From NCBI RefSeq assembly GCF_001426925.1, contig NZ_LMFR01000012.1, positions 362,035-405,193 of the forward strand: 43,159 bases of DNA, read 5' to 3'. The DNA is from Microbacterium sp. Root53. GTDB taxonomy: Bacteria; Actinomycetota; Actinomycetes; Actinomycetales; Microbacteriaceae. Positions within the stretch are counted from its first letter, which is position 1. The number at the start of each line of letters is the position of its first letter. The position numbers and the translations under genes are program-made. Positions 9,311 through 21,649 of the stretch are shown piece by piece. The notes beneath the pieces are model-generated. The model saw only the letters and a list, made by a program, of their open reading frames with translations. It was not told the origin of the DNA and made no database searches.

Positions 9311-10219
9311 ATGATGTCCTCGACTCTCCCCGCACGTCCGATCGCCGCGGCCGCCGCTCTCGCACTGTCGGGCCTGCTGCTCGCGGGCTGCGCCGGCGGC
9401 GCCTCGACCGAGTCGGAGGCGCCCGAGACCGCGATCAGCGCCGACGAGGAGCTGCACGCGATGCTGCCCGCCGACGTGCAGGAGTCGGGCTCCGTCGTGG
9501 TCGGGACCGAGGCCGGCTACGCCCCGTACGAGTACATGGACACGGACGGATCGACGATCATCGGCCTCGACATCGACCTGCTCGACGCCGTCACGGCTCG
9601 CCTGGGCATCGAGTACACGCTCGAGAACGTCGCGTTCGACACGCTGCTCCCGTCGCTCGACGCCGAGCGCTTCGACCTCGTCGTCGCCGGCATGACCGAC
9701 ACGGTCGAGCGCCAGGCGAACTATGACTTCGTCGACTACTTCATGGCGGACCAGGCGATCATCGTGGCGGCCGGCAACCCGGAGGGCATCGGCACGCTCG
9801 CCGATCTGTGCGGCCACCCGGTCTCGGTGCTCGTCGACTCGACGCAGCAGGGCATCCTCGAGGCGCAGAGCGCCGAGTGCGACGAGCCGATCGAGATCCT
9901 CACCCAGCCGACCGACTCGGACGCGCTGCTGCAGGTGCAGCAGGGCCGCACGGTCGCGATGCTGACGCAGGAGGCGACCGGTCGCTACAACGCCGCGCAG
10001 ATCGGCGGCGGCCAGGCGTTCGAGGTCGCCAACACGGAGTCGATCGACCCGTCGCCGCTGGGCTACGTCTTCAAGAAGGGCGACGACGAGCTGGTGGCGG
10101 CGTTCCAGGCCGGCCTGCAGTCGCTGGTCGACGACGGCACCTACGGCGAGATCCTCGCGTCGTACGAGCTCGAGTCGTCGGGCCTCGACGAGATCACCGT
10201 CAACGGCGCGGACGAGTGA
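9311..10219 (+). CDS. Polar amino-acid ABC transporter substrate-binding lipoprotein (SBP_bac_3)
   Basis: A 302-residue lipoprotein that should capture a polar amino acid outside the membrane and pass it to the permease encoded next. The signal peptide ends in the lipobox LLAGC, with the lipidated Cys at residue 27. The mature part has the family-3 binding-protein pattern: [60 protein letters not shown] and [11 protein letters not shown]. Two adjacent ATG codons (9311, 9314) follow AGGAG; the second has slightly better spacing, giving 301 residues. Its stop overlaps the GTG of the permease, indicating coupled translation. The amino acid bound cannot be decided. Confidence 0.92.
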   Translation: MMSSTLPARPIAAAAALALSGLLLAGCAGGASTESEAPETAISADEELHAMLPADVQESGSVVVGTEAGYAPYEYMDTDGSTIIGLDIDLLDAVTARLGIEYTLENVAFDTLLPSLDAERFDLVVAGMTDTVERQANYDFVDYFMADQAIIVAAGNPEGIGTLADLCGHPVSVLVDSTQQGILEAQSAECDEPIEILTQPTDSDALLQVQQGRTVAMLTQEATGRYNAAQIGGGQAFEVANTESIDPSPLGYVFKKGDDELVAAFQAGLQSLVDDGTYGEILASYELESSGLDEITVNGADE

Positions 10220-11117
10220 CCTCCGCCGGCCCCCTGAGCTCCGACGCCCGCGCGGCCGCCGGGGCGCGCGTCGTCCCGGTGCGGCACTGGGGCCAGTGGG
10301 CCGTGGTCGCCATCCTGGTGGCGCTCGCGGTCAAGCTGGTCGCCGACATCGCCGCGCACAGCGCGGTGCGCTGGGATGTCGTGTTCTCGCGCTTCGGCGC
10401 GCAGGCGGTGCTCGAGGGCCTCGGCATGACCGTGGTGCTGACGATCGTCAGCATGGTGCTCGGCGCCGCGCTCGGCGTCGGCATCGCGATCATGCGCCTG
10501 TCGAGCAACCGCCTGCTGGCCGCCTTCGCGTTCGGGTTCGTGTGGCTGTTCCGCGGCACGCCGCTGCTCGTGCAGGTGCTGATCTGGTTCAACCTGTCGC
10601 TGTTCCTGCCGCGCATCGATCTCGGCTTCACGACGGTCGAGACGAACGCGATAATCCAGCCCTTCACCGCCGCGATCCTGGCGCTCGCGCTCAACGAGGC
10701 CGCCTACATGGCCGAGATCGTCCGCGGCGGCATCCTGTCGGTCGACAAGGGCCAGGCGGAGGCCGCCGGCGCGCTCGGCATGACGCCCGGCCAGACCATG
10801 CGCCGCATCGTGCTGCCGCAGGCGATGCGCTCGATCCTGCCGCCCACGGGCAACGAGCTGGTCACGCTGCTGAAGGAGACGTCGCTGGTCTCGATCATCG
10901 GCGCCGGCGACCTGCTGTTCCGCTCGCGCCAGATGGGCACCGGCGACTTCACGCAGATGGAGATGTTCCTGGTCGCGAGCGCCTGGTACCTCATCCTGAC
11001 GAGCGTGGCGAGCGTGATCCAGGCGGTCATCGAGCGCCGCTTCGACAAGGACCGCGCCCCCTCCGGCCTGCTCGCGCGACTGCTCCCGCTCCGCGGCGAG
11101 CGCAAGGAGGTGGGGGC

Positions 11118-11121
<4 letters not shown>
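10216..11121 (+). CDS. Polar amino-acid ABC transporter permease
   Basis: This 301-residue inner-membrane protein of the His/Glu/Gln/Arg permease type forms the channel for the adjacent binding protein and ATPase. It has an N-terminal membrane anchor (about residues 25-45), then [36 protein letters not shown] (the conserved RGTPLLVQ signature), and the cytoplasmic coupling loop [22 protein letters not shown]. Further helices end near residue 280. The GTG start at 10216 overlaps the previous stop by 3 nt. The stop overlaps the ATPase ATG in the pattern ATGA. One protein is visible, so the transporter probably uses a homodimer. Confidence 0.93.
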
Positions 11122-11888
<767 letters not shown>

Positions 11889-11895
11889 CGCGAGC

Positions 11896-11926
11896 GATGG
11901 CGGGCCGCCGCGCGCGGCCAGCCATC
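11896..11926 (+). terminator. Terminator of the amino-acid ABC operon
   Basis: GATGGC-G-GGCCG at 11896-11907 pairs with CGGCC-A-GCCATC at 11915-11926, an 11-bp stem with one internal G/A mismatch and a 7-nt loop, starting 7 nt after the ATPase stop. The recognisable part of the neighbouring pseudogene stops right at its far side. Confidence 0.75.
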
Positions 11927-13751
11927 TGTAGCGTGACGCCCGCCTGTGGCGCCAGCTGCCACTTCCATTCGTGCGACGCCGAGTCGCCGAACGTGTCGCG
12001 GATCGCGACGATCGTGTCGACGTCGCCGCGGTCGGCCATGTCGACGACGGCCTCGCGGGTCGCCGTCTGGACCCCCACCGTCGAACTTCACGTAGGCGCC
12101 GCCCTGGCCCGCGTATGCGCCGGACGCCAGCGTGTTCCCGTTGCCGGCCTGCTGCGTGGTCTGGCCGTCGATCAGCACGCGCGAGTACTTGGCGGCGTTC
12201 GCCTGGTCCTTGCCCGGCTGGCCCGCCCACGTCGTGTCGTGGCTCATCATGCTGAGCCCGAACGTCACGTGCGCGCTCCATCCCGTGTGCTTGTGGTTGC
12301 GGTTGTTGAGCTGGAGCAGGACGTCGTCGGCGTCGACGACGCCACGACACCGTGCCCGCGTCGCCGCCGACGCCCCACTGGAGCTTGAGGTTCGGCTCCC
12401 GGAACGACGCGGTGTGCAGCAGCATGCCCGCCGTGCCGGGCGCGGCCCACGCCGAGCGCAGCGCGTCGATGCCGGCGTCGAAGCTCCCCGTGATGCCCGG
12501 CACCGAGATCATGTTGGTGTAGTCGAGGTAGTCCAGGCCCTCCTGGAACCACCCGCCGTCGGTGTGCGCGGCGTCGAGGTGCTGGCGCAGCTGGTCGATG
12601 ATCCGGCCCATGCGCGCGTCGCGGAAGCCGTACGTGCCCTCGCCGCGCAGGGCGAGGTGCTGGGCGAGCTCGGCGCCGCGGATCACGGCGACCCGGTTGC
12701 TCGCCTTGTCGGGCCCGACGACGTTCGGGTGCTTGACCGACTCGAAGAACACGCCGCGGGCTTCAGCCAGCTCAGCGCGATGTCCCCCGACGCGGTCTTG
12801 GACGTCATGAGCTCCATGGCGGCGGACGAGGCGTGCACGATCACGTCGTCGTACAGCGCGGTCGCCTTGACCTGGTCATTGAAGACATGCACGCGGATCT
12901 TCGTGGAGTCGGCCGGCACGACGAACGCGCCGCGCGTGCGCTCCCAGCTGTTGGTGGGCACGTTCGTCCCGAAGAAGAACGTCCCCTTGGATCCGTCGAG
13001 CACGTCGAACCGGAAGCCGGCCTTGCCGCCGCCGCTGATCGCGTCGATCTTGGACGCGAAGTCGACCACGGACGTGCCGCCGCCCGCGGGCAGCGTGATG
13101 TCCTGCGTGAGCGCGAGACGGCTCGTCGTGGTGCCGGTCGTGATCGACACGGCGTTGTTGCCCGGCGAGGTCGGTGAACGCGCCGTTGATCTCGATGTCG
13201 ACGTCGTCGAGGCGCATGGCGCCCTTCATGTAGTCGACCATCGGCTCGATGCGCACGTTGGTGGCTCCCGCCGGCACCTTCAGGCGCGTGGCCACCTCGT
13301 GCCAGCCGCTCGCCGCGTCGAGGCCGAAGAACTGGGCGGGCGAGCCGGTGAACGTCACGCGCACGCCGGCCTTGCCGGCGCCGGTCATCGCGCCCTTGTC
13401 CTGCCAGAACGACAGGTCGATCGACTCCGCCCCGGCGGGCAGCGCCACATCCTGGACGAGGAAGCCGCGGCTTCCCGTCGTCGCGGTCTCGATCTGCACC
13501 GCGCCGGATCCGTCGCGTCCCGCGACCTTGGTGCAGGTCGCCGTGCCCGCGGGCGTCCACGTGCCCCAGTCCGTCGGCGCGGTGGCGCCGAACGACTCGA
13601 ACGAGCCGTTCTTGACGAGGTTCGCGGCGGCGAGCGCCGGGAGCGGCGCGAGCAGCGACAGGACGAGGCCGGCGAGGGCGCCGGCGAGGGCGAGCGCCTG
13701 AGCGCGACTGCGGATGCGGGTGCGGGTCGATCGGGCGGCGATGGGATTCAA
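11927..13751 (-). pseudogene. Decayed gene for a secreted, carbohydrate-binding/active protein
   Basis: Reading the minus strand from a TTG at 13751 (GAGGA 7 nt upstream) gives a signal peptide ending ALPALA. Two jelly-roll, CBM-like domains follow: the first starts ANLVKNGSFESFG, the second contains DVLDGSKGTFFFGTNVPT. A third, larger region contains HTDGGWFQEGLDYLDY and LLQLNNRNHKHTGWSAHVTF. The frame breaks four times: near 13161-13163 (a CCC run), 12774-12777, 12341-12345 and 12072-12076 (a CCCCC run). Across each break the protein continues sensibly in another frame, so single-base indels explain them. The C-terminus is missing: similarity ends at about 11930 against the ABC operon terminator. 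The third region faintly resembles heparinase-like polysaccharide lyases, but I do not recognise the enzyme with certainty. Other genes nearby are intact, so sequencing error is less likely than real decay. Confidence 0.75.
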
Positions 13752-13772
13752 CGGCGGATCCTCGGGTCATCG

Positions 13773-13796
13773 GCATCGCACAGCTCCGTGCGATGC
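13773..13796. promoter_or_regulatory. Perfect 24-nt inverted repeat upstream of the pseudogene
   Basis: GCATCGCAC (13773-13781) and GTGCGATGC (13788-13796) are perfect 9-nt arms around AGCTCC. On the minus strand this lies between the presumed promoter and the TTG start, so it could be an operator or a leader hairpin. Confidence 0.55.
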
Positions 13797-13816
13797 GCCG
13801 AGAAAGGTTGGAAGCG

Positions 13817-13846
13817 ACCATAAGTCGCACCCGAAGACCGGATCAA
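13817..13846 (-). promoter_or_regulatory. Candidate promoter of the pseudogene
   Basis: On the minus strand TTGATC (13841-13846) and TATGGT (13817-13822) are separated by 18 bp, a good match to -35/-10 geometry. It points to the pseudogene start at 13751. Confidence 0.45.
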
Positions 13847-13853
13847 TCGCGAT

Positions 13854-13889
13854 GATCGAACGATCACGAGGTCTATCGTTCTACCGATA
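13854..13889. promoter_or_regulatory. Two palindromes upstream of the pseudogene promoter, possible operator pair
   Basis: GATCGAACGATC (13854-13865) is a perfect 12-nt palindrome. TATCG-TTCTAC-CGATA (13874-13889) has perfect 5-nt arms. They lie 9 nt apart, just upstream of the presumed -35 box, in an AT-richer patch between the pseudogene and the aminotransferase stop. The regulator is unknown. Confidence 0.4.
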
Positions 13890-13918
13890 TCTCACCCGGC
13901 GGCAACCCCGCGCGACCC

Positions 13919-17422
<3,504 letters not shown>

Positions 17423-17434
17423 CACCTCGCGCAC

Positions 17435-17470
17435 GACGGCCCCGGCTCCTCCACGAGGACCGGGGCCGTC
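17435..17470 (+). terminator. Terminator of isocitrate dehydrogenase
   Basis: GACGGCCCCGG (17435-17445) pairs perfectly with CCGGGGCCGTC (17460-17470). TCCTC and GAGGA extend the stem inside after one bulged C, giving 16 pairs and a CAC loop. It starts 12 nt after the stop codon. Confidence 0.85.
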
Positions 17471-17485
17471 CCGCGTCCACGGCGA

Positions 17486-17491
17486 TAGCCT
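17486..17491 (+). promoter_or_regulatory. Probable -10 box (TAGCCT) of a leaderless promoter
   Basis: TAGCCT, then exactly 6 nt (GACGGT), then the ATG at 17498. It lies 15 nt beyond the icd terminator, so the oxidoreductase has its own promoter. Confidence 0.5.
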
Positions 17492-17497
17492 GACGGT

Positions 17498-18439
17498 ATG
17501 GCGAAGGCGATCCAGTACACCGAGTTCGGCGGCCCCGAGGTCCTCACCCTCAACGAGATCCCGGATCCGGAGCCGGGTCCCGGGCAGGTCGTGATCCGCG
17601 TCGAGGCGGCCGGTGTGAACCCGATCGACTGGAAGCTGCGCGAGCGGATCCGCCCCTCGGCGGACATCACCAAGCCGCGCGGCACGGGCACCGACGGCGC
17701 GGGGCACATCCTGGCCGTGGGCGAGGACGTCGACGGCTTCCGGCCCGGCGACCCCGTGGTCTTCACCGGGAAGATGGGCGCCTACGCGACCGCCCTCGCG
17801 GTGCCCGCCGAGAAGGTGTTCGCGCGCCCGGTCGGCGTCTCGGCGGCCGTCGGCGCCGCGCTCGGCACGCCCGTCGGCACCGCGTACCAGGCGCTGCGCT
17901 CGCTCGCGGTCCGCGCCGACGACACCCTTCTGATCCACGGCGCCTCCGGCGCGGTCGGCCAGGCCGCGATCCAGTTCGCCGTGCTCGCCGGCGCCCGCGT
18001 GCTCGGCACGACGAGCGACGCGCGCGCCGAGCGCGTGGCCGGCCTCGGGGCCGAGCCGATCGCCTACGGCGAGGGGCTCGTCGAGCGCGTGCGCTCCGCC
18101 GCTCCTGAGGGCGTCACCGTGATCCTCGACTGCGCGGGGACCGACGAGGCCCTGGACGCCTCGCTGGAGCTGCTCGCGGACCGCGACCGCATCGCGACCA
18201 TCGTGCGCGGCGCGGACGCGGCGGGCCTCGGGATCCGCGCCTTCAGCGGCGGCTCGCCCGAGCCGCTCACCCCGCGGCAGGAGGCGTGGCGCCTGGAGGC
18301 CATCCCGGTCTGCCTCGCGCTGCTCGCGGCCGGTCGCTTCTCGGTCGAGCTCGGCGAGCGCTACCCGCTCGAGCGTGCCGCCGACGCCCAGCGGGACAGC
18401 CGCGCGGGCGCGCCCGGCAAGCTCCTCGTGATCCCCTGA
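17498..18439 (+). CDS. NADP-dependent oxidoreductase, zinc-independent MDR (quinone oxidoreductase-like)
   Basis: This 313-residue cytoplasmic protein of the medium-chain dehydrogenase/reductase superfamily should use NADPH to reduce quinones or activated double bonds. It begins MAKAIQYTEFGGPEVL, followed by AAGVNPIDWKLR and GTDGAGHILAVGEDV in the catalytic half, and LIHGASGAVGQAAIQFA with the nucleotide-binding glycines near residues 148-163. The cysteines that bind zinc in alcohol dehydrogenases are absent, so it is of the quinone-reductase type. Ribosome binding is not obvious, in keeping with a leaderless transcript. Exact substrate unknown. Confidence 0.9.
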   Translation: MAKAIQYTEFGGPEVLTLNEIPDPEPGPGQVVIRVEAAGVNPIDWKLRERIRPSADITKPRGTGTDGAGHILAVGEDVDGFRPGDPVVFTGKMGAYATALAVPAEKVFARPVGVSAAVGAALGTPVGTAYQALRSLAVRADDTLLIHGASGAVGQAAIQFAVLAGARVLGTTSDARAERVAGLGAEPIAYGEGLVERVRSAAPEGVTVILDCAGTDEALDASLELLADRDRIATIVRGADAAGLGIRAFSGGSPEPLTPRQEAWRLEAIPVCLALLAAGRFSVELGERYPLERAADAQRDSRAGAPGKLLVIP

Positions 18440-18472
18440 CTGCGTGGGGTGCTCCGCGTCGGCGGGTGCGCC

Positions 18473-18478
18473 TAGGCT
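18473..18478 (+). promoter_or_regulatory. Candidate -10 box (TAGGCT) before the Gfo/Idh/MocA gene
   Basis: TAGGCT lies 48 nt upstream of the GTG at 18527. In contrast to the leaderless cases, this leaves a leader of about 40 nt with a good GAAGGAG ribosome site. Confidence 0.4.
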
Positions 18479-18526
18479 CGAACGTGATGCGTCGCCTGCT
18501 GCGACGCGACCGAGCGAAGGAGCGAA

Positions 18527-19540
18527 GTGACCGATTCGACATCCGGACTGCGCTGGGGAATCCTCGCCACGGGCAGCATCGCGCACGCGTTCGCCTCGGA
18601 CCTGCGCACCGCGGGCCTCGACCTCGCGGCCGTCGGCTCGCGCTCGCAGGCCTCCGCCGACGCGTTCGCCGCGCACTTCGGGATCGCCCGCGCCCACGGC
18701 TCGTACGAGGACCTCGCGGCCGACCCCGACATCGACATCGTGTACGTGTCCACGCCGCACCCGATGCACGCCGAGAACGCCCGCCTCGTGCTGGAGGCGG
18801 GCAAGCACGCGCTGGTCGAGAAGCCGTTCACCGTGACCCGGCGGGAGGCCGAGGAGCTGCGGGATCTCGCGGCGAGCCGCGGGCTGCTGGTGATGGAGGC
18901 GATGTGGACGCGCTATCTGCCGCACATGGCGCGCGTGCGCGAGATCATCGACGCCGGCACCCTGGGTGAGGTCCGCACGGTGTTCGCGGACCACACGCAG
19001 AGCCTGCCGGTTGATCCGTCGCACCGCATCAACGCGCTGAGCCTGGGCGGCGGCGCGCTGCTCGACCTCGGCATCTACCCGATCTCGTTCGTGTGGGACA
19101 TCCTGGGCGAGCCGGCGACCGTGCAGGCCGCCGCTCGTCTGGTCGACACGGGCGCCGACGCCGAGGTCGCCACGCTCATGACCCACGCCTCGGGCGCCGT
19201 GTCCACGACCGTCTCGTCCTCGCGCGCCGTGGGTCCGAACACGGCGCACATCGTGGGCACCGAGGCGCGCATCGACATCGACCGCGTCTGGTACACCCCC
19301 ACGTCGTTCACCGTCACCACGCCCGACGGCACCGTGACCGAGCGCTACGAATCGCACGTCGAGGGCCGCGGCATGCAGTACCAGGCGCTCGCGGCCGAGC
19401 GGTTCGTAGCCGAGGGCCTGCTGCAGGGCGACGAGCTGCCGATCGACGAGTCCGTCGCGATCATGGGCGCGCTCGACGAGATCCGCCGCCAGATCGGTGT
19501 GCAGTATCCCTTCGAGGTCGCGGCCCCCGCCGCACGCTGA
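18527..19540 (+). CDS. Gfo/Idh/MocA family oxidoreductase
   Basis: This 337-residue NAD(P)-dependent dehydrogenase of the glucose-fructose oxidoreductase/inositol dehydrogenase family acts on a sugar, polyol or related compound. The Rossmann start WGILATGSIAHAFASDL contains the nucleotide loop. YVSTPHPMHAENARLVLEAG leads to the family EKP motif at residues 98-100, and the C-terminal beta domain includes LGGGALLDLGIYPISFVWDI. The GTG at 18527 has a GGAG box 5 nt before it. It is followed after 25 nt by the NYN gene, so the two may be co-transcribed. The substrate cannot be told. Confidence 0.9.
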   Translation: MTDSTSGLRWGILATGSIAHAFASDLRTAGLDLAAVGSRSQASADAFAAHFGIARAHGSYEDLAADPDIDIVYVSTPHPMHAENARLVLEAGKHALVEKPFTVTRREAEELRDLAASRGLLVMEAMWTRYLPHMARVREIIDAGTLGEVRTVFADHTQSLPVDPSHRINALSLGGGALLDLGIYPISFVWDILGEPATVQAAARLVDTGADAEVATLMTHASGAVSTTVSSSRAVGPNTAHIVGTEARIDIDRVWYTPTSFTVTTPDGTVTERYESHVEGRGMQYQALAAERFVAEGLLQGDELPIDESVAIMGALDEIRRQIGVQYPFEVAAPAAR

Positions 19541-19565
19541 CCTCCCCTCTTCCGGAACAGGACCC

Positions 19566-20531
19566 ATGGCCGACTCCCCCGACGCCCGCGTGGCGGTCTA
19601 CCTCGACTTCGACAACATCGTGATGAGCTGGTACGACCGCGTCCACGGGCGCAACTCGTACAGCCGCGACCGCCAGCGGATCGCCGAGAACCCCACCGAC
19701 CCCGAGATCGCCGAGCGCCTGGCGCTCGCCACCATCGACGTGGGAGCGGTCATCGACTACGCCGCCTCGTTCGGCACGCTCGTGCTGACCCGGGCGTACG
19801 CCGACTGGTCGTCGCCCGTCAACGCGATCTACCGCTCGCAGCTGGTCGGCCGCGCCGTGGATCTCGTGCAGCTGTTCCCGGCCGCCGCGTACGCCAAGAA
19901 CGGCGCCGACATCCGGCTCGCGGTCGACGTGGTCGAGGACATGTTCCGCCTGCCCGACCTCACCCACGTCGTGATCGTCGCGGGCGACTCGGACTACGTG
20001 CCGCTCGCCCAGCGCTGCAAGCGGCTCGGGCGCTACGTGATCGGGCTCGGCGTGGCCGGCTCGACCGCGAAGTCGCTGGCCGCGGCATGCGACCAGTTCG
20101 AGGCCTATGACACCCTGCCGGGCGTCACGCTGCCCGAGAAGCCCAAGCCCGCGGCGGCCGCCAAGCCCGAGCCCGAGCCGGCCGCCGAGGAGACTCCGGC
20201 GAAGCAGCGCAGCCGTCGCGCGTCACGCGCCAAGCAACAGCCTCCGGCGGAGGAGGACACGCTCGTCCCCTTCGACGAGATCCCGCCCGAGGACCTGCAC
20301 GCGGCGGCGACCCGCCTCCTCGAGCGCGCGCTGCGTCTGGGGCGCGATCAGGGCGACGACGCCGAGTGGCTGCACACGTCGGCGGTCAAGCAGCACATGC
20401 GCCGCATGGACCCCTCCTTCAGCGAGAAGGCGCTCGGCTTCCGCTCCTTCACGGACTTCGTGAAGTCGCGGGAGGGCCTGGCCGAGGTGCAGGAGAGCGG
20501 CCACGAGCGCCTGGTGCGTCTGAAGGACTGA
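19566..20531 (+). CDS. NYN-domain protein with C-terminal OST-HTH/LOTUS domain
   Basis: This 321-residue cytoplasmic protein has an N-terminal NYN (PIN-like) ribonuclease fold, about residues 8-180. Its acidic sites are in VYLDFDNIVMSW, NGADIRLAVDVVEDMF and VIVAGDSDYVPLAQR. A low-complexity Ala/Pro/Glu/Lys/Arg linker follows (about 183-236), then a LOTUS (OST-HTH) domain at about 247-321 with VKQHMRRMDPSFSEKALGFRSFTDFVKSREG. The NYN acidic residues are kept, so nuclease activity is plausible. LOTUS domains bind RNA or RNA helicases in other systems. Its cellular job is unknown. The stop codon lies inside a hairpin shared with the convergent esterase gene. Confidence 0.9.
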   Translation: MADSPDARVAVYLDFDNIVMSWYDRVHGRNSYSRDRQRIAENPTDPEIAERLALATIDVGAVIDYAASFGTLVLTRAYADWSSPVNAIYRSQLVGRAVDLVQLFPAAAYAKNGADIRLAVDVVEDMFRLPDLTHVVIVAGDSDYVPLAQRCKRLGRYVIGLGVAGSTAKSLAAACDQFEAYDTLPGVTLPEKPKPAAAAKPEPEPAAEETPAKQRSRRASRAKQQPPAEEDTLVPFDEIPPEDLHAAATRLLERALRLGRDQGDDAEWLHTSAVKQHMRRMDPSFSEKALGFRSFTDFVKSREGLAEVQESGHERLVRLKD

Positions 20532-20553
20532 GCCCCCGGTTCAGCCGGCTCAG
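20528..20553. terminator. Convergent terminator overlapping both stop codons
   Basis: CTGAGCC (20528-20534) and GGCTCAG (20547-20553) form a perfect 7-bp stem across a 12-nt loop. The 5' arm contains the NYN stop and the 3' arm contains the esterase stop, so one hairpin could end both genes. Confidence 0.55.
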
Positions 20554-21512
20554 CGCAGTCGGTCCGCGAGCCAGTCGAGCTGCGCGCGGCGCTGGAATGC
20601 ACCGCCGCCCTCGTGGTCGTTGAACGGATAGACCTCGATCCGCCGGTCCTCGCCGCCCCAGGCGTTGTACGCTGCGAACACGGTGGACGGCGGGCAGATC
20701 ACGTCCATCAGCGCCACCGAGAACAGTGTCGGCATGGCGGCCCTGCGGGCCATGTTCACGCCGTCGAAGTAGCTCAGGGTGCGGTAGACCCGCTCGACTC
20801 GGCCGCGGTGCCCGGCCAGGTACTCCCCGATCTCCTTGTACGGGCGGGCGTCGGTGATCGTCGTCGCGCGCGCGAAGTGGCACAGGAACGGCACATCGGG
20901 CAGGGCGCCGGCCACGTCGTCCGCAAGCGCCGCCGCGGCGATCGAGATGCCGCCGCCCTGGCTGCCGCCGGTCACGAACAGCGGGATCCCCGGAGCAAGC
21001 GCCCGCGCGGTGTCCACGGCGCGCACGGCGTCGGCGTACACGCGGCGGTAGTAGTACGTCGCGGGATCCTCGATGCCCTGGGTCATCACTCCGGGCACCG
21101 CCGACCCGGTGCCGTGCGGATCGGCGGTGTCGCCCGAGCGCCAGTGGCCCCAGCCCTGGCCGCGGGTGTCGACGACGAGGTGGGCGTACCCCGCGAGCGG
21201 CCAGGTCGCGACCTCGTGCGCGAGGCCCCGGCCCCCGCTGTAGCCGATGAACTCGACGACGACCGCGCGGGGCTGCCGCCCGGCCGGGACGTGCCACCAC
21301 GCCCGGATGGGGTCGCCGGCGTAGCCCGAGAACGTCACGTCGCTCGTGTCGACGACGTCGAGGGCGTTGTCGACCCGTTCGACCCGCGCGTCCCAGGCGG
21401 CCGCCCGGGTCTCGGCGAGCGTCCCCGCCCAGAACTCGTCGAAGTCGTCGGGGCAGGCGACATCGGGCGCATACGCGCGCAGGTCGTCGAGCGGCAGGTC
21501 GTAAAGGGCCAT
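20550..21512 (-). CDS. Acetylxylan esterase / cephalosporin-C deacetylase (CE7)
   Basis: This 320-residue alpha/beta hydrolase should remove acetyl groups from xylo-oligosaccharides. The catalytic triad is visible at nearly the family numbering: S184 in TGGSQGGG, D270 in VALMDVICPP and H300 in NDHEGGG. RGQGWGHWRSGD, the CE7 oligomer and substrate motif, is also present. It starts MALYDLPLDDLRAY, has no signal peptide, and so should act in the cytoplasm on imported sugars, as known CE7 enzymes do. GGAAGGA precedes the ATG by 8 nt. It is divergent from a LacI-type regulator, with a typical LacI operator between them. Confidence 0.93.
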   Translation of the reverse strand: MALYDLPLDDLRAYAPDVACPDDFDEFWAGTLAETRAAAWDARVERVDNALDVVDTSDVTFSGYAGDPIRAWWHVPAGRQPRAVVVEFIGYSGGRGLAHEVATWPLAGYAHLVVDTRGQGWGHWRSGDTADPHGTGSAVPGVMTQGIEDPATYYYRRVYADAVRAVDTARALAPGIPLFVTGGSQGGGISIAAAALADDVAGALPDVPFLCHFARATTITDARPYKEIGEYLAGHRGRVERVYRTLSYFDGVNMARRAAMPTLFSVALMDVICPPSTVFAAYNAWGGEDRRIEVYPFNDHEGGGAFQRRAQLDWLADRLR

Positions 21513-21556
21513 CGATGGAGTCCTTCCGTCGCGGCGTCGATGCCGCGTCCGGGATG

Positions 21557-21581
21557 ACCCTAGCGCGAATGAGACGTTTCA
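21557..21581. promoter_or_regulatory. LacI-type operator with the esterase -10 box
   Basis: TGAGACGTTTCA at 21570-21581 differs by one base from the perfect palindrome TGAAACGTTTCA, a common LacI-family operator sequence. On the minus strand it lies 7 nt upstream of TAGGGT (21557-21562), a likely -10 box for the esterase. Binding there should block the promoter. The regulator gene starts 68 nt away in the other direction. Confidence 0.65.
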
Positions 21582-21649
21582 TGCTGCGATACGGGGCGCG
21601 TCCGGCGCGGGGCACGCCGCGCGGTAACGTCGTGCCGCAGGGAGGAACC

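Noticed and set aside
18487..18526. ATG at 18487 as the start of a short leader peptide before the Gfo/Idh/MocA gene
   Set aside because: Its frame runs on far into the downstream gene antisense to nothing useful, has no ribosome site, and is not a compact leader ORF.
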